Assembly: GCA_031264045.1 (NCBI GenBank)
Contig: JAISEQ010000257.1
Span: 1-32,774 of the forward strand
Origin: Deltaproteobacteria bacterium
GTDB lineage: Bacteria > Desulfobacterota > Desulfarculia > Adiutricales > Adiutricaceae
DNA: 32,774 nucleotides
Reading direction: 5' to 3'
Shown: piece after piece, positions 18,283 to 28,356 of the stretch
Layout: each line of letters starts with the position of its first letter
Position numbering within the stretch: the stretch's first letter is position 1
The notes under the pieces: generated by a model
What the model was told of the DNA's origin: nothing
The model's database searches: none
The model's input: only the letters and a program-made list of their open reading frames with translations
Position numbers and translations under genes: made by a program

Positions 18283-18929
18283 GAGGGATCTCGTTTCGGT
18301 TGAATCCCCTTCGGGCCGGGCACGGAGGGCGCGCGGGGGAGGCGAGCGCGGAACCGGATGCGTTGAAGGGGGCCGGGGCGGGGGTACCGGGGCTAGTGGC
18401 GAGTCAGACTGAAGGAGGTCTGGGCTACCGGGCTGGCACCGAACCGGACTGAAGGAGATCAGGGGACCGGGGGATGCCCGGAGGCGGATGCGGGGAGGAG
18501 TGGAGGGGGACGGCAGGGCCTGCATGCTGAAACGGCAGACCGGAAGGCCCGGCTTAAGCGCCGGAGGAGCTTGCCGGGGCACCCGTCAGACTCCCGTCCC
18601 GTGTACCTATTGTGACACTTTCGGACCAAGTCTGGAAGAGGCCGGGCCGGAGAAGTCGCCCCGGACGGGTTTACGGAAGGGAATCACGATGATAAAGGCA
18701 TATTATAAAGGTTTTATATCAGATTTGCGTATCCGTTGCTTGAGATGCCCCCTTTTCCTGGACACGTTATATGATAAACCCTCATGCTGCATGGCGGCAC
18801 CCCGGCCAATGAGAGCCGCGTCATGCAACGGGATGCATATGACGGCGTCCCCGGCGGCGAAGCCCCGGAAAACATTTCACACTAAATTTTCATGGCATTT
18901 CTGTATTCCATTAAGCTTAAGACAACTTT

Positions 18930-19065
18930 TGCTACTTAATCACAGTATAATTCTCAGATATCGGGTATGGCAACTGGCCAATCACCATTTTATGTCGCCG
19001 CCGAATCATCCATTTACCCATCAGAAATCTCCCGGCGACTTATTGAGGCAACGTCATCAATGACA
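18930..19065 (-). repeat. Dispersed repeat family, copy R3 (5' part only)
   Basis: Reverse complement ttaatgtcattgatgacgttgcctcaataagtcgccgggagatttctgatgggtaaatggatgattcggcggcgacataaaatggtgattggccagttgccatacccgatatc aligns with R5 29780-29896. Confidence 0.65.
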
Positions 19066-19268
19066 TTAAGTCGGTCGGTCAGTGGGATCTGAAGGTTCCG
19101 GCCCGGAATCTGTCCGTACTGTTAACGCTCAAAACCAGGGAGTGCAACTAGTTCGAAAAATCAATGCTGGACAAAGACTGTGCAGATATGCCGTTGCCAT
19201 CTCAGGATATTCCCCTTCTTCGGGGCATCGCAAGAGGCATGTGCCGCGCTAAATGTTGACTCAAAATA

Positions 19269-19326
19269 AATGATTCGCTATATCATGATTTTGATTTAAT
19301 GATTAGCTATATTATTATTTTGTTTT
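19269..19326. repeat. 29-bp imperfect tandem duplication
   Basis: aatgattcgctatatcatgattttgattt / aatgattagctatattattattttgtttt. Confidence 0.6.
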
Positions 19327-19601
19327 ATGGTCCTGGTGACAAATATTTTTTAAACCCCGTAAGACACGTCAAGAATGAATAATATAATTGTATTTAATTT
19401 ATTATATTCACTTGCAATTTCCACAACAACATTTGATTTCACAATCAATCAAGCATGAATGAATTATTAGTTTTGATTAATTTTCAGAAAAAATGTAATA
19501 TTGAAACAAAAGAATATCAACTCTGTTCAACACTAGCAGTGAAATAATTGTTAATCATTTCAAAAAAAATTGTACTTGTTAAAATTAAATTTTAAGAATT
19601 T

Positions 19602-21911
19602 TTAAAAATGAGGGCCTTCCTTTGTCCTGTTTTTGCTTCCCTTGGGACGGCCTCTACCACGCTTCATTTCGTTGCTTGATAGTTTAACGATAGACGGATC
19701 ATCCATCATCTTGTTTTTGCTCCCCTCCGGACGGCATTTTCTTTTCTCGTCATCGGAATCGTCAGTTGTAACGGCAAAATGGAAATTGTTCTGTTTGTTT
19801 TTACTGCCTTTCGGGCGTCCTCGCCTGATCTTCCCTTCGGAAAAAGACTCTTGAACGCAAGACGGTCGCGTCTGTGATTGATTTTTGCTTCCTTTGGGAC
19901 TCCCTCTTCCTTCACTCACAGAATTGACACTATTTAGAAACGAATTGTTCTCATGTTGAACATTTCCAGTCTTCTGATAAAATGGATTCTCTAAATTCAA
20001 ATATTTAAAAATTTCATTCTGTTCAATGTCCAAACTTTCAATTATTTTAAAGCGATCATAAATTTGAATTTGTAAATTGCGCAATATTACAATTGCATCT
20101 TTCGTTGAATATTTTGTGTTGTTTAACGTGGAGCTTATTGATGAATATACAATTGTTGCTATAAATGACAGTAAAATCATACCACGAATTGTCTCTTCAC
20201 AATGTTCATTTAACTGGAGCATATCAGCACAATCATTAGGAAATTTTAAAATTGTTTCGATTGATTGTCTTTCAAAATATAATTCAATGACTTTATCTAT
20301 ACCATACTCATTGGATGAGATTAGAACAAATATGCCAGAATCTAAATATGCACTATTAATTTGACTATTTCTGTCATAATCGTTGTCATTTTTAATAACC
20401 GCATTGATTTCTTCTTCAGCACATGTTGCAATATCAAGCATAAGATAAGCAAACATTTTATAACCATCAAAATTTACTTTAACCATTTTTCCACATATTG
20501 CTCTACCGTTATGAAGTATTGTGTTATCAGCTGTTTTGAGAGCAGGACCATGCTCATTAATCAGCTGTTTATATTCTTTAATATTTATCGGCATTCTAGT
20601 GATGAACGGTATATTTGTTGCGAACAATTCTGAAATATTGTATTGAGATGAATGTTCAACATCCATTATTATAATTTTTACGTTAATGTTATGAGAAGCT
20701 AACATGTTAATAGTACTGATCAATAGAGAGTTATCGATGATGTTTTCGCAAGTGATTCTTAAAAACATAGGAATATTGGTATTTATATCGACAACATATG
20801 TGACTCTGATCTCATTAGTTATGACATCGTCATGGTCATTTAATTCAGTCAATAAAATTTTAATATCATTTTGTAATCTTGCACTATCAACAATCATCGG
20901 GGTAAATATTTTCCTTTCGTTTTCTAACTGTTTCATAATATTTTTTAAATTCAATTCAAAAAATCTATTGAAAAAACAATTCTCGCCTAGCTTTACCTGA
21001 AACTCGCTTATCCGCTGTGACTCGACTTGAGCTTCCGGATATAAGAATCTGGCATAAGAATTGTTATACCACCTTTCTGTAAACTTATAATCATCATCAT
21101 GAATCAGTTTGTATGCTACAAGTGATTTAAGAGTGTCAGCAGATTCTGGAATAAGGCTATCTAAAACTTCATCGAGACCAATTTGTTTCAACATCTGATC
21201 AAACATCCAGATATCTCCGAAGTCTAAAACCTTCACATTAGGTAACGAATTAATTTCTGAGTCATACAAGGAAGGACAGTCTCCAAAACCTTGCTCTAAT
21301 GTAAAAGTGAAAGTTCCTCGCTTTAAGCTTCGGAATACTCCCTTATCCTTATCTATAACTTTCCCTAAGTATAATGAATCATGATAAATTTTTTGGTTTT
21401 TTACATAAGTATTTGAAAAATATCTTGCATAACTGGCATTGCCCTTCACTTCATAGCCGATAAAACCTGGCAGCGGAGGAGATAGAGAGATGCTGTCTGA
21501 CAGTTCAGGACAAACTTCAAACTGCACAGGTCGATCGTTTGGAAGCTGCCCCGGCACAGTTTCCGGATGAGCCGACTCGGATTCCAAACACACGGGTTCT
21601 CGTTGTTGCAGAAAAATTCCGCCAGGCTTTCTTATCCAGCAATCCGACCGGTTAGAAATGTGTTCCGACACGCGCCGTCCGTCTTCGGGGTGCCACAGCT
21701 CTCCATCGGGCAACCAAAGTTTACCGTCCGGCAGTTTCGTCCAACCATCCAGCTGTCTTGGCTTGATTCCCGTCACCAAATACCTTCCGTCTGGAAGCTG
21801 AAAAATAACTTTATCAAGTTGAAATCCAGATTCCGACTGGCTGGATACGCCTTCCGGCAGTTGAGTCGATTTCCGTTTCCAAGCCTTTCCCTGTCTGTCC
21901 ATAAAATACAC
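19602..21911 (-). CDS. Large IS1634/IS4-like DDE transposase with AT-hook-like C-terminal tail
   Basis: 769-aa ORF. TPMIVDSARLQND and KIIIMDVEHSSQYNISELFATNIPFITRMP (candidate catalytic Asp residues); VIELYFERQSIETILKFPNDCADMLQLNEHCEETIRGMILLSFIATIVY (Y..R..IE region). C-terminus has four (R)GRPKGSKNK-like motifs. Confidence 0.8.
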   Translation of the reverse strand: MYFMDRQGKAWKRKSTQLPEGVSSQSESGFQLDKVIFQLPDGRYLVTGIKPRQLDGWTKLPDGKLWLPDGELWHPEDGRRVSEHISNRSDCWIRKPGGIFLQQREPVCLESESAHPETVPGQLPNDRPVQFEVCPELSDSISLSPPLPGFIGYEVKGNASYARYFSNTYVKNQKIYHDSLYLGKVIDKDKGVFRSLKRGTFTFTLEQGFGDCPSLYDSEINSLPNVKVLDFGDIWMFDQMLKQIGLDEVLDSLIPESADTLKSLVAYKLIHDDDYKFTERWYNNSYARFLYPEAQVESQRISEFQVKLGENCFFNRFFELNLKNIMKQLENERKIFTPMIVDSARLQNDIKILLTELNDHDDVITNEIRVTYVVDINTNIPMFLRITCENIIDNSLLISTINMLASHNINVKIIIMDVEHSSQYNISELFATNIPFITRMPINIKEYKQLINEHGPALKTADNTILHNGRAICGKMVKVNFDGYKMFAYLMLDIATCAEEEINAVIKNDNDYDRNSQINSAYLDSGIFVLISSNEYGIDKVIELYFERQSIETILKFPNDCADMLQLNEHCEETIRGMILLSFIATIVYSSISSTLNNTKYSTKDAIVILRNLQIQIYDRFKIIESLDIEQNEIFKYLNLENPFYQKTGNVQHENNSFLNSVNSVSEGRGSPKGSKNQSQTRPSCVQESFSEGKIRRGRPKGSKNKQNNFHFAVTTDDSDDEKRKCRPEGSKNKMMDDPSIVKLSSNEMKRGRGRPKGSKNRTKEGPHF

Positions 21912-21914
21912 CAG

Positions 21915-21932
21915 ACCTGAACATCTTCAGGT
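21915..21932. promoter_or_regulatory. Perfect hairpin immediately upstream of the transposase start
   Basis: ACCTGAA-CATC-TTCAGGT, 7-bp stem and 4-nt loop, 3 nt upstream of the ORF start codon on the minus strand. Confidence 0.4.
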
Positions 21933-22396
21933 TGATCGCGAAGTATCTTCAGTTGAAGAAATATACAAGAAAAAGATAGGGGAAATCGACATTTTTCGGT
22001 TCATTTCGTCTATCTTTGAATGCGTGTCAGTTCATTAATGAATCCGATTACGGCAAGCAAAGAATATTCGGGCAATCTGTTGATTTTTTTACGATATTAA
22101 ATCTGGCAATAAAAGATTCAATTATGCGGTCAGCTTGTCATTTCAGCCTTAGTGTAGGCATTCTAAAATTTTAAACTAAAAAAAAGCCGCTTTCAATCAA
22201 GATTTAAAATTCTCCCCAGGTGTATAAAAAAATTGAAAAATAGCAAGTGTCAAGTGCGATAGATATTGTTTGTCCTAAAATGTATAATTTACCAGTGGAA
22301 GTCATAAGCCGATAATGGGCTCAGCTCATTTTAGTGGAAATTCAGTCTCTCCGGCTCACCGCCGCCTCAATCCCGCACATGCCTCCGTTCCCCAGC

Positions 22397-23056
22397 CTAC
22401 TTTCCGTCAGTTCCCGGAGAGTCATTCACCGCCGGGGGATCTTCTCCGCCGATGCCGGGGGTTCCGTCACCTTCTTCCGAAGGGGCATCGTCGACTCCCA
22501 GCTCCAGATCCTGGCCGAGCATGACCTCCCTGTTCCACAGATAGACGGAAGTCATGCAGACCTGGAGCCAGTCTCGGATCCTGTCTTCGGAGACGCCGCC
22601 TGTGAAGTCCAGGTCCAGCTCGAGCACGGCGCTCCCGTCCTCGTCCAGAAACCCGCGCGAGAAGCGTTTGTCGCGGTTCCAGCCGTTAATGTCGTCCATG
22701 TCCGCTACGGACCCGAGAGTGGCCAGCCTGAACAGCACCGAGCCGGACTCATCGTAAAACATGATGACGCTCCTGTTGCCGTCCAAGTCCCACAGAATGG
22801 TGACCAGGCCGTCCTCATCCGTCGCTATCTCCGCGTCCAGATCCTCCGCAAGCATCAGGGCGAGGAACTTTTGCGGGGTGACCGATTTCACGGCGGCACT
22901 CCCGCTTTTCCCTTCAGGAGCGAGTTTGGAAGGAGGCGCTTCCTCGGGGGCACCGTCCGAACAGCCCCCGAGGGCGACCGTGGCCAGCAGGGACAGTGTC
23001 AGGACGGCTTCGCGGAATTCACGGCAGACAGGGCGGCGTGTTGCTTCGGGCGACAT
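22397..23056 (-). CDS. YbjN-domain-like lipoprotein, paralog A
   Basis: Lipobox-like 'VALGGC'; 'DINGWNRDKRFSRGFLDEDGSAVLELDLDFTGGVSEDRIRDWLQVCMTSV'. Confidence 0.75.
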   Translation of the reverse strand: MSPEATRRPVCREFREAVLTLSLLATVALGGCSDGAPEEAPPSKLAPEGKSGSAAVKSVTPQKFLALMLAEDLDAEIATDEDGLVTILWDLDGNRSVIMFYDESGSVLFRLATLGSVADMDDINGWNRDKRFSRGFLDEDGSAVLELDLDFTGGVSEDRIRDWLQVCMTSVYLWNREVMLGQDLELGVDDAPSEEGDGTPGIGGEDPPAVNDSPGTDGK

Positions 23057-23575
23057 AGCGGGTCCTTTCTCCGGCGGGGCTCAATTCCGCCCGGTCGGTG
23101 GGAGGAGTTGCAGGAAGAGCGGAGGGGCGTCAGGGAACCCTGACGCGGGAGGAGACGTGCCGGTACCGGCACGGACGGCAGTGCGGATGCGGGGCACGAG
23201 GTCCCGGAAGGGCGTCCGAGCCTGAAGGGGCACAGGTGCGGGTACGTCACCCCCGGCGGGGGCAGGACAATCAAGGTCGCCGGGCGCTCCCGGAACCCCT
23301 CCTGCCGGGCAGTGGCCGGTCTCGCCGCGGACGGGCGATCGGATCCTTAACCCCCCTGGAGTTCCCTAATGCCCGTGACGCTCTCCCCCGCCGTATCCTC
23401 GTCCGGCCCTGGGGCCAGCGAAGGGCGCTGAAGTTCCGGAGGTTCGGGGTCCCGGTGCGGCACCTCCCGCGCCGACTTCATCCCGAGTCGACGCATCCGG
23501 CGCGTGGCCTGGCATCGGGCCGTATCGCCGCACTGCCGCACTGCCGCACAACGCTCTGCGGCGAAGAGGGGGGGA

Positions 23576-24145
23576 TCAGGTGCCGCTGTCCGAAGGGCCC
23601 ACTGCCGGGAAGGGGAAGGAGGGCGGGGCCTGAGGTGGCTTGGCGGTCTCCGGTGCGGTACCTGATCCGGCCTCGGGCATGAGTTCCGCCCACTTGCCGA
23701 AGGCGGCCACGCATGTGTTGAGCCAGTCCCTGATCCGCGCCTCGCATACGCCTCCCGCCAGATCCAGGTCCAGCTCCAGCACGGGGTCTCCGTCACCGTC
23801 AAGATACGAGCGCGAGTAGCGCCAGTCCTTGTTCCAAGCGTTCACGAAGGAGCTTGTGGCCCCGGTGCCGACCATCGCCACGTAGAACTGGAGCGACTCG
23901 CCTTCGGTCAGGAACAACACGGTCGTGCGCGAACCGCGTAAAGTCCATCTTACAGCCGAAGATTCTCCCAGTTTGATCTCCTCCGCCTCCAGGTCCATGG
24001 ACTTCATGATTTTCAGAAGCCTCGGAGGGTCAATGCCGGTGACGGCCCGGCAGGGGCGATCGCTCGAGGAGGACGAGGATGAGCAGGCCGCAAGGAGGAC
24101 TGCGGAGACCAGGATGAGGATCGACAGAGGCAGGCGCGTTGTCAT
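23576..24145 (-). CDS. YbjN-domain-like lipoprotein, paralog B
   Basis: Lipobox 'LLAAC'; 'AWNKDWRYSRSYLDGDGDPVLELDLDLAGGVCEARIRDWLNTCVAAF'. Confidence 0.78.
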   Translation of the reverse strand: MTTRLPLSILILVSAVLLAACSSSSSSSDRPCRAVTGIDPPRLLKIMKSMDLEAEEIKLGESSAVRWTLRGSRTTVLFLTEGESLQFYVAMVGTGATSSFVNAWNKDWRYSRSYLDGDGDPVLELDLDLAGGVCEARIRDWLNTCVAAFGKWAELMPEAGSGTAPETAKPPQAPPSFPFPAVGPSDSGT

Positions 24146-24806
24146 TGTTCTACATTCTCGCTGGTTGTTGCGCGGGCGGAGGGCGGAAGCCGGTCGGGGA
24201 GGGCCGGAGCGGGAGGTGAACCTTGAGGTTCAGGGCGGAGGGGCATGCGGCTGGTCCCGGTCGAAGCCGGTTCGGAGCGATCCCGCGCGAGGCGGGTCCT
24301 CGCGGACCTCCGCCAAGGCGTCGGGGGAGGCCGACCCTAACGCCAGCCGTCTGCGCCCTGGACCTTCCGTCGACCGGGGAGCCGCCTGCCCGGTTTTGGA
24401 TAGCGCACAGGCAATTCATGTGCCAGTTCATGAGCCCTCCTCGGGGATCTCCCGGGCAGCGGAGAGACGGACTGCCGGGGCAGGTTCCCCGTCCAGGTCC
24501 GGACACGCCGTCCGGGCGTGAGGCGGATTCGGTTCCGCCTGGCCATGGACATGAAGGGGTCCGCAGGCGCCGCCGAGAACGGGGCGCCCCGCCGGCGAGG
24601 TCAGGAGCCGTAGCGTCAGTCCGCTTTTCCGGGAAAGAAGCCGGAACTGCGTCCGGCGTCTCCGAAGCGAGGAATGCACCGGTCCGGGCACCATGATGCT
24701 GCGGCCAGCCCTCCTTGAAGGGGGGGGCATGGGCCAGGACGTCAGAGCGGGAAGGACCGCCCTGCCGCCCCCCCTCCGGATATCATGGAAGGGCGGCGAT
24801 CCGGGT

Positions 24807-25295
24807 TCAGAGCTTCGATTGTTCCGACAGCTTCGTGAACCAGAGATCGATCGCGTACTGGCAGGTCGTGAAAAAGTCCCGCAGTCGTTCCTCGCAGATG
24901 CCGCCGGCGAGTTCCACGTAGAGCTCCAGGGTAGGATCGCCATCCTTGTCCAGGTAGCTTTTGCCGAAGAGCTGTTCCCTGTTCCACGTCTCGAGTTGCT
25001 GGCTTGTGGCTTCAAGACCGGAAGACCAGATGAGGAGTATGATGGTCTTTCCAGTCGGGGACATCCTTAAGACGGCGTTGCGGCGATCCAGGGTCCATCT
25101 AACGAACTGCGCATCGTCGTTTTGCATGACTTCGGCCGAAAGATCCATGGACTTCATCAGGTCCGCGAGCGCGGGGATGTCCATGTTTTCCACGGACGTG
25201 CAGCTGTCGGCCCCTGAGACGGAAGGAAAGGCCACGAGGAGCGACAGGGCTGAAGCCAGCGCGAGGAGTTGCAGAGGGAAAAATCTGGATTTCAT
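24807..25295 (-). CDS. YbjN-domain-like secreted protein, paralog C
   Basis: ATG at 25295 (MKSRFFPLQLLALASALSLLVAFPSVSGADSC); 'TWNREQLFGKSYLDKDGDPTLELYVELAGGICEERLRDFFTTCQYAI'. Confidence 0.78.
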   Translation of the reverse strand: MKSRFFPLQLLALASALSLLVAFPSVSGADSCTSVENMDIPALADLMKSMDLSAEVMQNDDAQFVRWTLDRRNAVLRMSPTGKTIILLIWSSGLEATSQQLETWNREQLFGKSYLDKDGDPTLELYVELAGGICEERLRDFFTTCQYAIDLWFTKLSEQSKL

Positions 25296-25924
25296 TGGAG
25301 TCCCTTTCGGAAAGGTTGAGAATTTGAGGGTCAGGCGTGAAGTTCCGTTCCGGAGGCGGGAATCCCGGAACCGGAGGTCGGCCGCCGGTCCGGCTGATCG
25401 GACGCGCCTTGCGAGATGCCCCGCCTCAGGTGGGGGCGAATCACGGGTCCCGCGTCTCCGTCCAGGCGGCTCTGGAGGGGATCGCGCCCGTTGACTCCGC
25501 AGGGTGCCGGATGTCATCCGCCTGCTCCGGGACGGCGGATGGCAAGGCAGGACGGCGCCGAAGGGTGCGGGATATCTCATCCCGAGGGGGAGCGGGGTCA
25601 CGGGCCCGTGCCTGACCGGCGTTCCGTGGAGAAGCCCAGGAAGCTTGCTCCGGCGCACGGGAAGGCGCTGCTGCCTCCGGTAGTCAAGCGGCTTCATGAC
25701 GCGGGGAGGCCGATGACGTCCGGGGAGCTCAGGGAGGGCAATGGGCACGGGAGACGGGCGGGGGATGAACACGACCGCCGCCTTGGATCCCTCGGGGCAT
25801 GCTCCGGACGTCACGGTGGCTCCTTACGAGGTTGTCCGGAGGTTCGCGGCTGAGGTTGGGCAGGGGACCGGCATGCTAGCCGCCGAAGGCGGGGGAAGGC
25901 GGCAGGGCCGGACCGACCGCGCTG

Positions 25925-26401
25925 TCAGTTGGACCTCATCATATCGAGCCAGGTTGTCAGCGAGTATCTGATGCTCGAGAACCAGTCCCGTATCCGGCCT
26001 TCGCAGATCCCGCCGTTGAAGTTCAGAAAGAGCTCGATTACGGCGTCCCCGTCCTTGTCCAGGTATGACTTGGCAAAAAGGGACTCCCGGTTCCAGTCGT
26101 TCAGGTTCTGGAGCGTAACGGGCGCGTCGCGCAATATCAGATAGAACCAGATGAACTTTCCATCCTTCATGAGGGCTATACGGGACATGAGGCCCATGTA
26201 CGTCCAGCTGACGGCTTTCGCGCCTTCTTCCCCGGACACGTCCTCCGCCTCAAGATCCAGGGACTTCATGATCGAGAGCAACTGGTCGACTGACACCGTC
26301 TCCATGGGCACGCACTGGGCCTCGGACGCGGACGTGAGGACGGCGGGGAACGCCATCACCGCAGCGGCTACGATGACCAGGAGAGACGAGCCGGGGGTCA
26401 T
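25925..26401 (-). CDS. YbjN-domain-like secreted protein, paralog D
   Basis: ATG at 26401 preferred (MTPGSSLLVIVAAAVMAFPAVLTSASEAQC); 'DWNRESLFAKSYLDKDGDAVIELFLNFNGGICEGRIRDWFSSIRYSL'. ORF is open to 26536. Confidence 0.75.
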   Translation of the reverse strand: MTPGSSLLVIVAAAVMAFPAVLTSASEAQCVPMETVSVDQLLSIMKSLDLEAEDVSGEEGAKAVSWTYMGLMSRIALMKDGKFIWFYLILRDAPVTLQNLNDWNRESLFAKSYLDKDGDAVIELFLNFNGGICEGRIRDWFSSIRYSLTTWLDMMRSN

Positions 26402-26532
26402 GAGCCATCTCCTGAAGCTCCGGAAGGGATTTCCTGTCTGGCCCGCCCTGACCCGGGCTCCCGACCGGGGAGCGAGTCCGGCGGGGAATCGCCCGTGAAG
26501 CGACGGAACTCTCTGGGACGGCATCGGGAGCA

Positions 26533-27024
26533 TCACTTCCCCGGGACGTTCAGCTTCCAGTGGCCGTATCGGGAGGCGGATGTGCGGAAGAAGGCCCTGA
26601 CGTTGTCCTCGCAGATGCCGCCTTCGAAGTCCAGATCCATCTCGAGCACTGGCGAGCCGTCCCTGTCCAGGTAGGTCCGCGCGAACTCCTGATCATCGTT
26701 CCAGGAGTTGACGGCGTTTTCGCTCGCGGTCCCCCCGAGCCTGAAGGCGACATTCAGGTTCGTGCCGCCGGCTCCCACGCTGATTGTGGCGTTCGAGCCG
26801 TCCAGTCTCCACACCAGCGCCGCTCTCCCGTCGGATGCCGTCTCCCGTGAGACGTCGAAGCCAGCGGCGTGCATAATGTCGCCGGTCCTGTCTATGTCTG
26901 GGACGTTTAAGGGCTGGCATTCAGATGTGGTGCCTGCACCGGCGTTCTGGCCCTCGCTCTCGGCGCAGGCTAGAATCAGAATGGCTACGGTCATCAGGGC
27001 CGCGGCTGGGAGTGTCTTTCTCAT
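26533..27024 (-). CDS. YbjN-domain-like lipoprotein, paralog E
   Basis: MRKTLPAAALMTVAILILACAESEG (lipobox-like); 'SWNDDQEFARTYLDRDGSPVLEMDLDFEGGICEDNVRAFFRTSASRYG'. Confidence 0.77.
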   Translation of the reverse strand: MRKTLPAAALMTVAILILACAESEGQNAGAGTTSECQPLNVPDIDRTGDIMHAAGFDVSRETASDGRAALVWRLDGSNATISVGAGGTNLNVAFRLGGTASENAVNSWNDDQEFARTYLDRDGSPVLEMDLDFEGGICEDNVRAFFRTSASRYGHWKLNVPGK

Positions 27025-27181
27025 GATCATCCTCTGAAGAGAGATTGCGCCCTGCAGGATGCGGACGGGCCGGCTGGGGCCTGGCCTCGGGAAGGCGAAT
27101 GGCCCGGGAGAATGCCGGGCAGCTTAGAGGCTTCGGGATACGCGGATTCTCTCGGCCCCGCCAGCGGAGGCCGCAGGGCCG

Positions 27182-27688
27182 CTACTTCTCTTTTAACTTC
27201 TCCCTCCACATGGAGTCTGACGCGATGCAGGTGGCGAGGAAATCTAAGATCCTATCCTCGCAGACGCCCCCCTCCAGGTTAAGGTCGAGATACAGCCCCG
27301 GATCCCCATCATCGTCCACATAGGAGCGGGAGAAGTAGAAGTTCCGGTTCCAGCCGTTGACCTTTTCGAAACCTGCGCCACCTTCCACGAAGGCGGAATA
27401 GAAGTGGAGGGAGGAGCCACCTTCCGCTATCCTGAGCGACCCCACGCCATCGGGAAGGGTCCACATGAAGCCGTGGTTTTTGGCCACGCCCGGCAGATCC
27501 TGCGTCTCGTAACCCTTCGAACGCATTACTGCCCCGAGCGACTCCATGTTCAGGCCGGTGTAGGCCCTGCAGGGATCCGAGGCCAGGGCTGGCGGGCAGA
27601 GGAGATTCAATACAGCCGCCGCGGTAAGGACCGCGCCCAGCGCGACAAGGGCGGCGGCTGGTGATGGTGCAGAGCTGTGTTGGGGCAT
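27182..27688 (-). CDS. YbjN-domain-like secreted protein, paralog F
   Basis: ATG at 27688 (MPQHSSAPSPAAALVALGAVLTAAAVLNLLCPPALASDPC); 'GWNRNFYFSRSYVDDDGDPGLYLDLNLEGGVCEDRILDFLATCIAS'. Confidence 0.78.
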   Translation of the reverse strand: MPQHSSAPSPAAALVALGAVLTAAAVLNLLCPPALASDPCRAYTGLNMESLGAVMRSKGYETQDLPGVAKNHGFMWTLPDGVGSLRIAEGGSSLHFYSAFVEGGAGFEKVNGWNRNFYFSRSYVDDDGDPGLYLDLNLEGGVCEDRILDFLATCIASDSMWREKLKEK

Positions 27689-28356
27689 AGTGACACGCCT
27701 TTCGTTTGGCTGCGGGAACGGAGGCCGGGCGGGAGAGCCCGGACGGGAACTTGCTGGCCGGAACCGTCGGGGCCGAGCGGACCGGAGGGGGGCGGAAGGC
27801 CGGGAGGGCCGGAAAAGCGGCCCCGGCGGCATCTGCAGGTCGGATTCGGGACACGCGGAAGCCTTCCGGATTCCGGCGAAGCCTCCGGAACCTGGCAGGA
27901 AGGCGGCTCAGGACAAGGTGCGCCGGGGCAGGGCAACCGGTACCCGGATACCGTTTCAGTGGATACCGGGAACTGAAGGCCATATGGGAGGTGGCCGTAC
28001 AGAACGGGTATTAAGGAAGATAGAGCGAATCAGCGCGGTTGTCAACCGGAAAACGCAAGAGGGAACGTCTTCCTGGTTCGAGGCCTACCGCGAGAAGGCC
28101 GTGCGCTGAGCCCGTGGACACCAGACAGACGGAACGTCCCGTCGGGAAGGCATCCGCGAAAACCCGGGAAGCGAACCCACTGGCCGCCGCTGTCCGCCTC
28201 AACCCGCATCAAGACCGGAGGCGCGGAAAGTCCCGGGCAGTCGGGTTCCGTACAGGCCGGGGTTCCCGTTGACTTAGGCTGCCCTTTGAGGTAACAACAT
28301 ATGGCGACCGCCATGCCTGTCGGCGGAACCGCGAAACCGTTCTCCGGAGACCCTCC

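Noticed and set aside
27938-27972. Repeated ggatacc near cccggataccgtttcagtggataccggg
   Set aside because: Short direct repeat with no further copies or context; could be chance.
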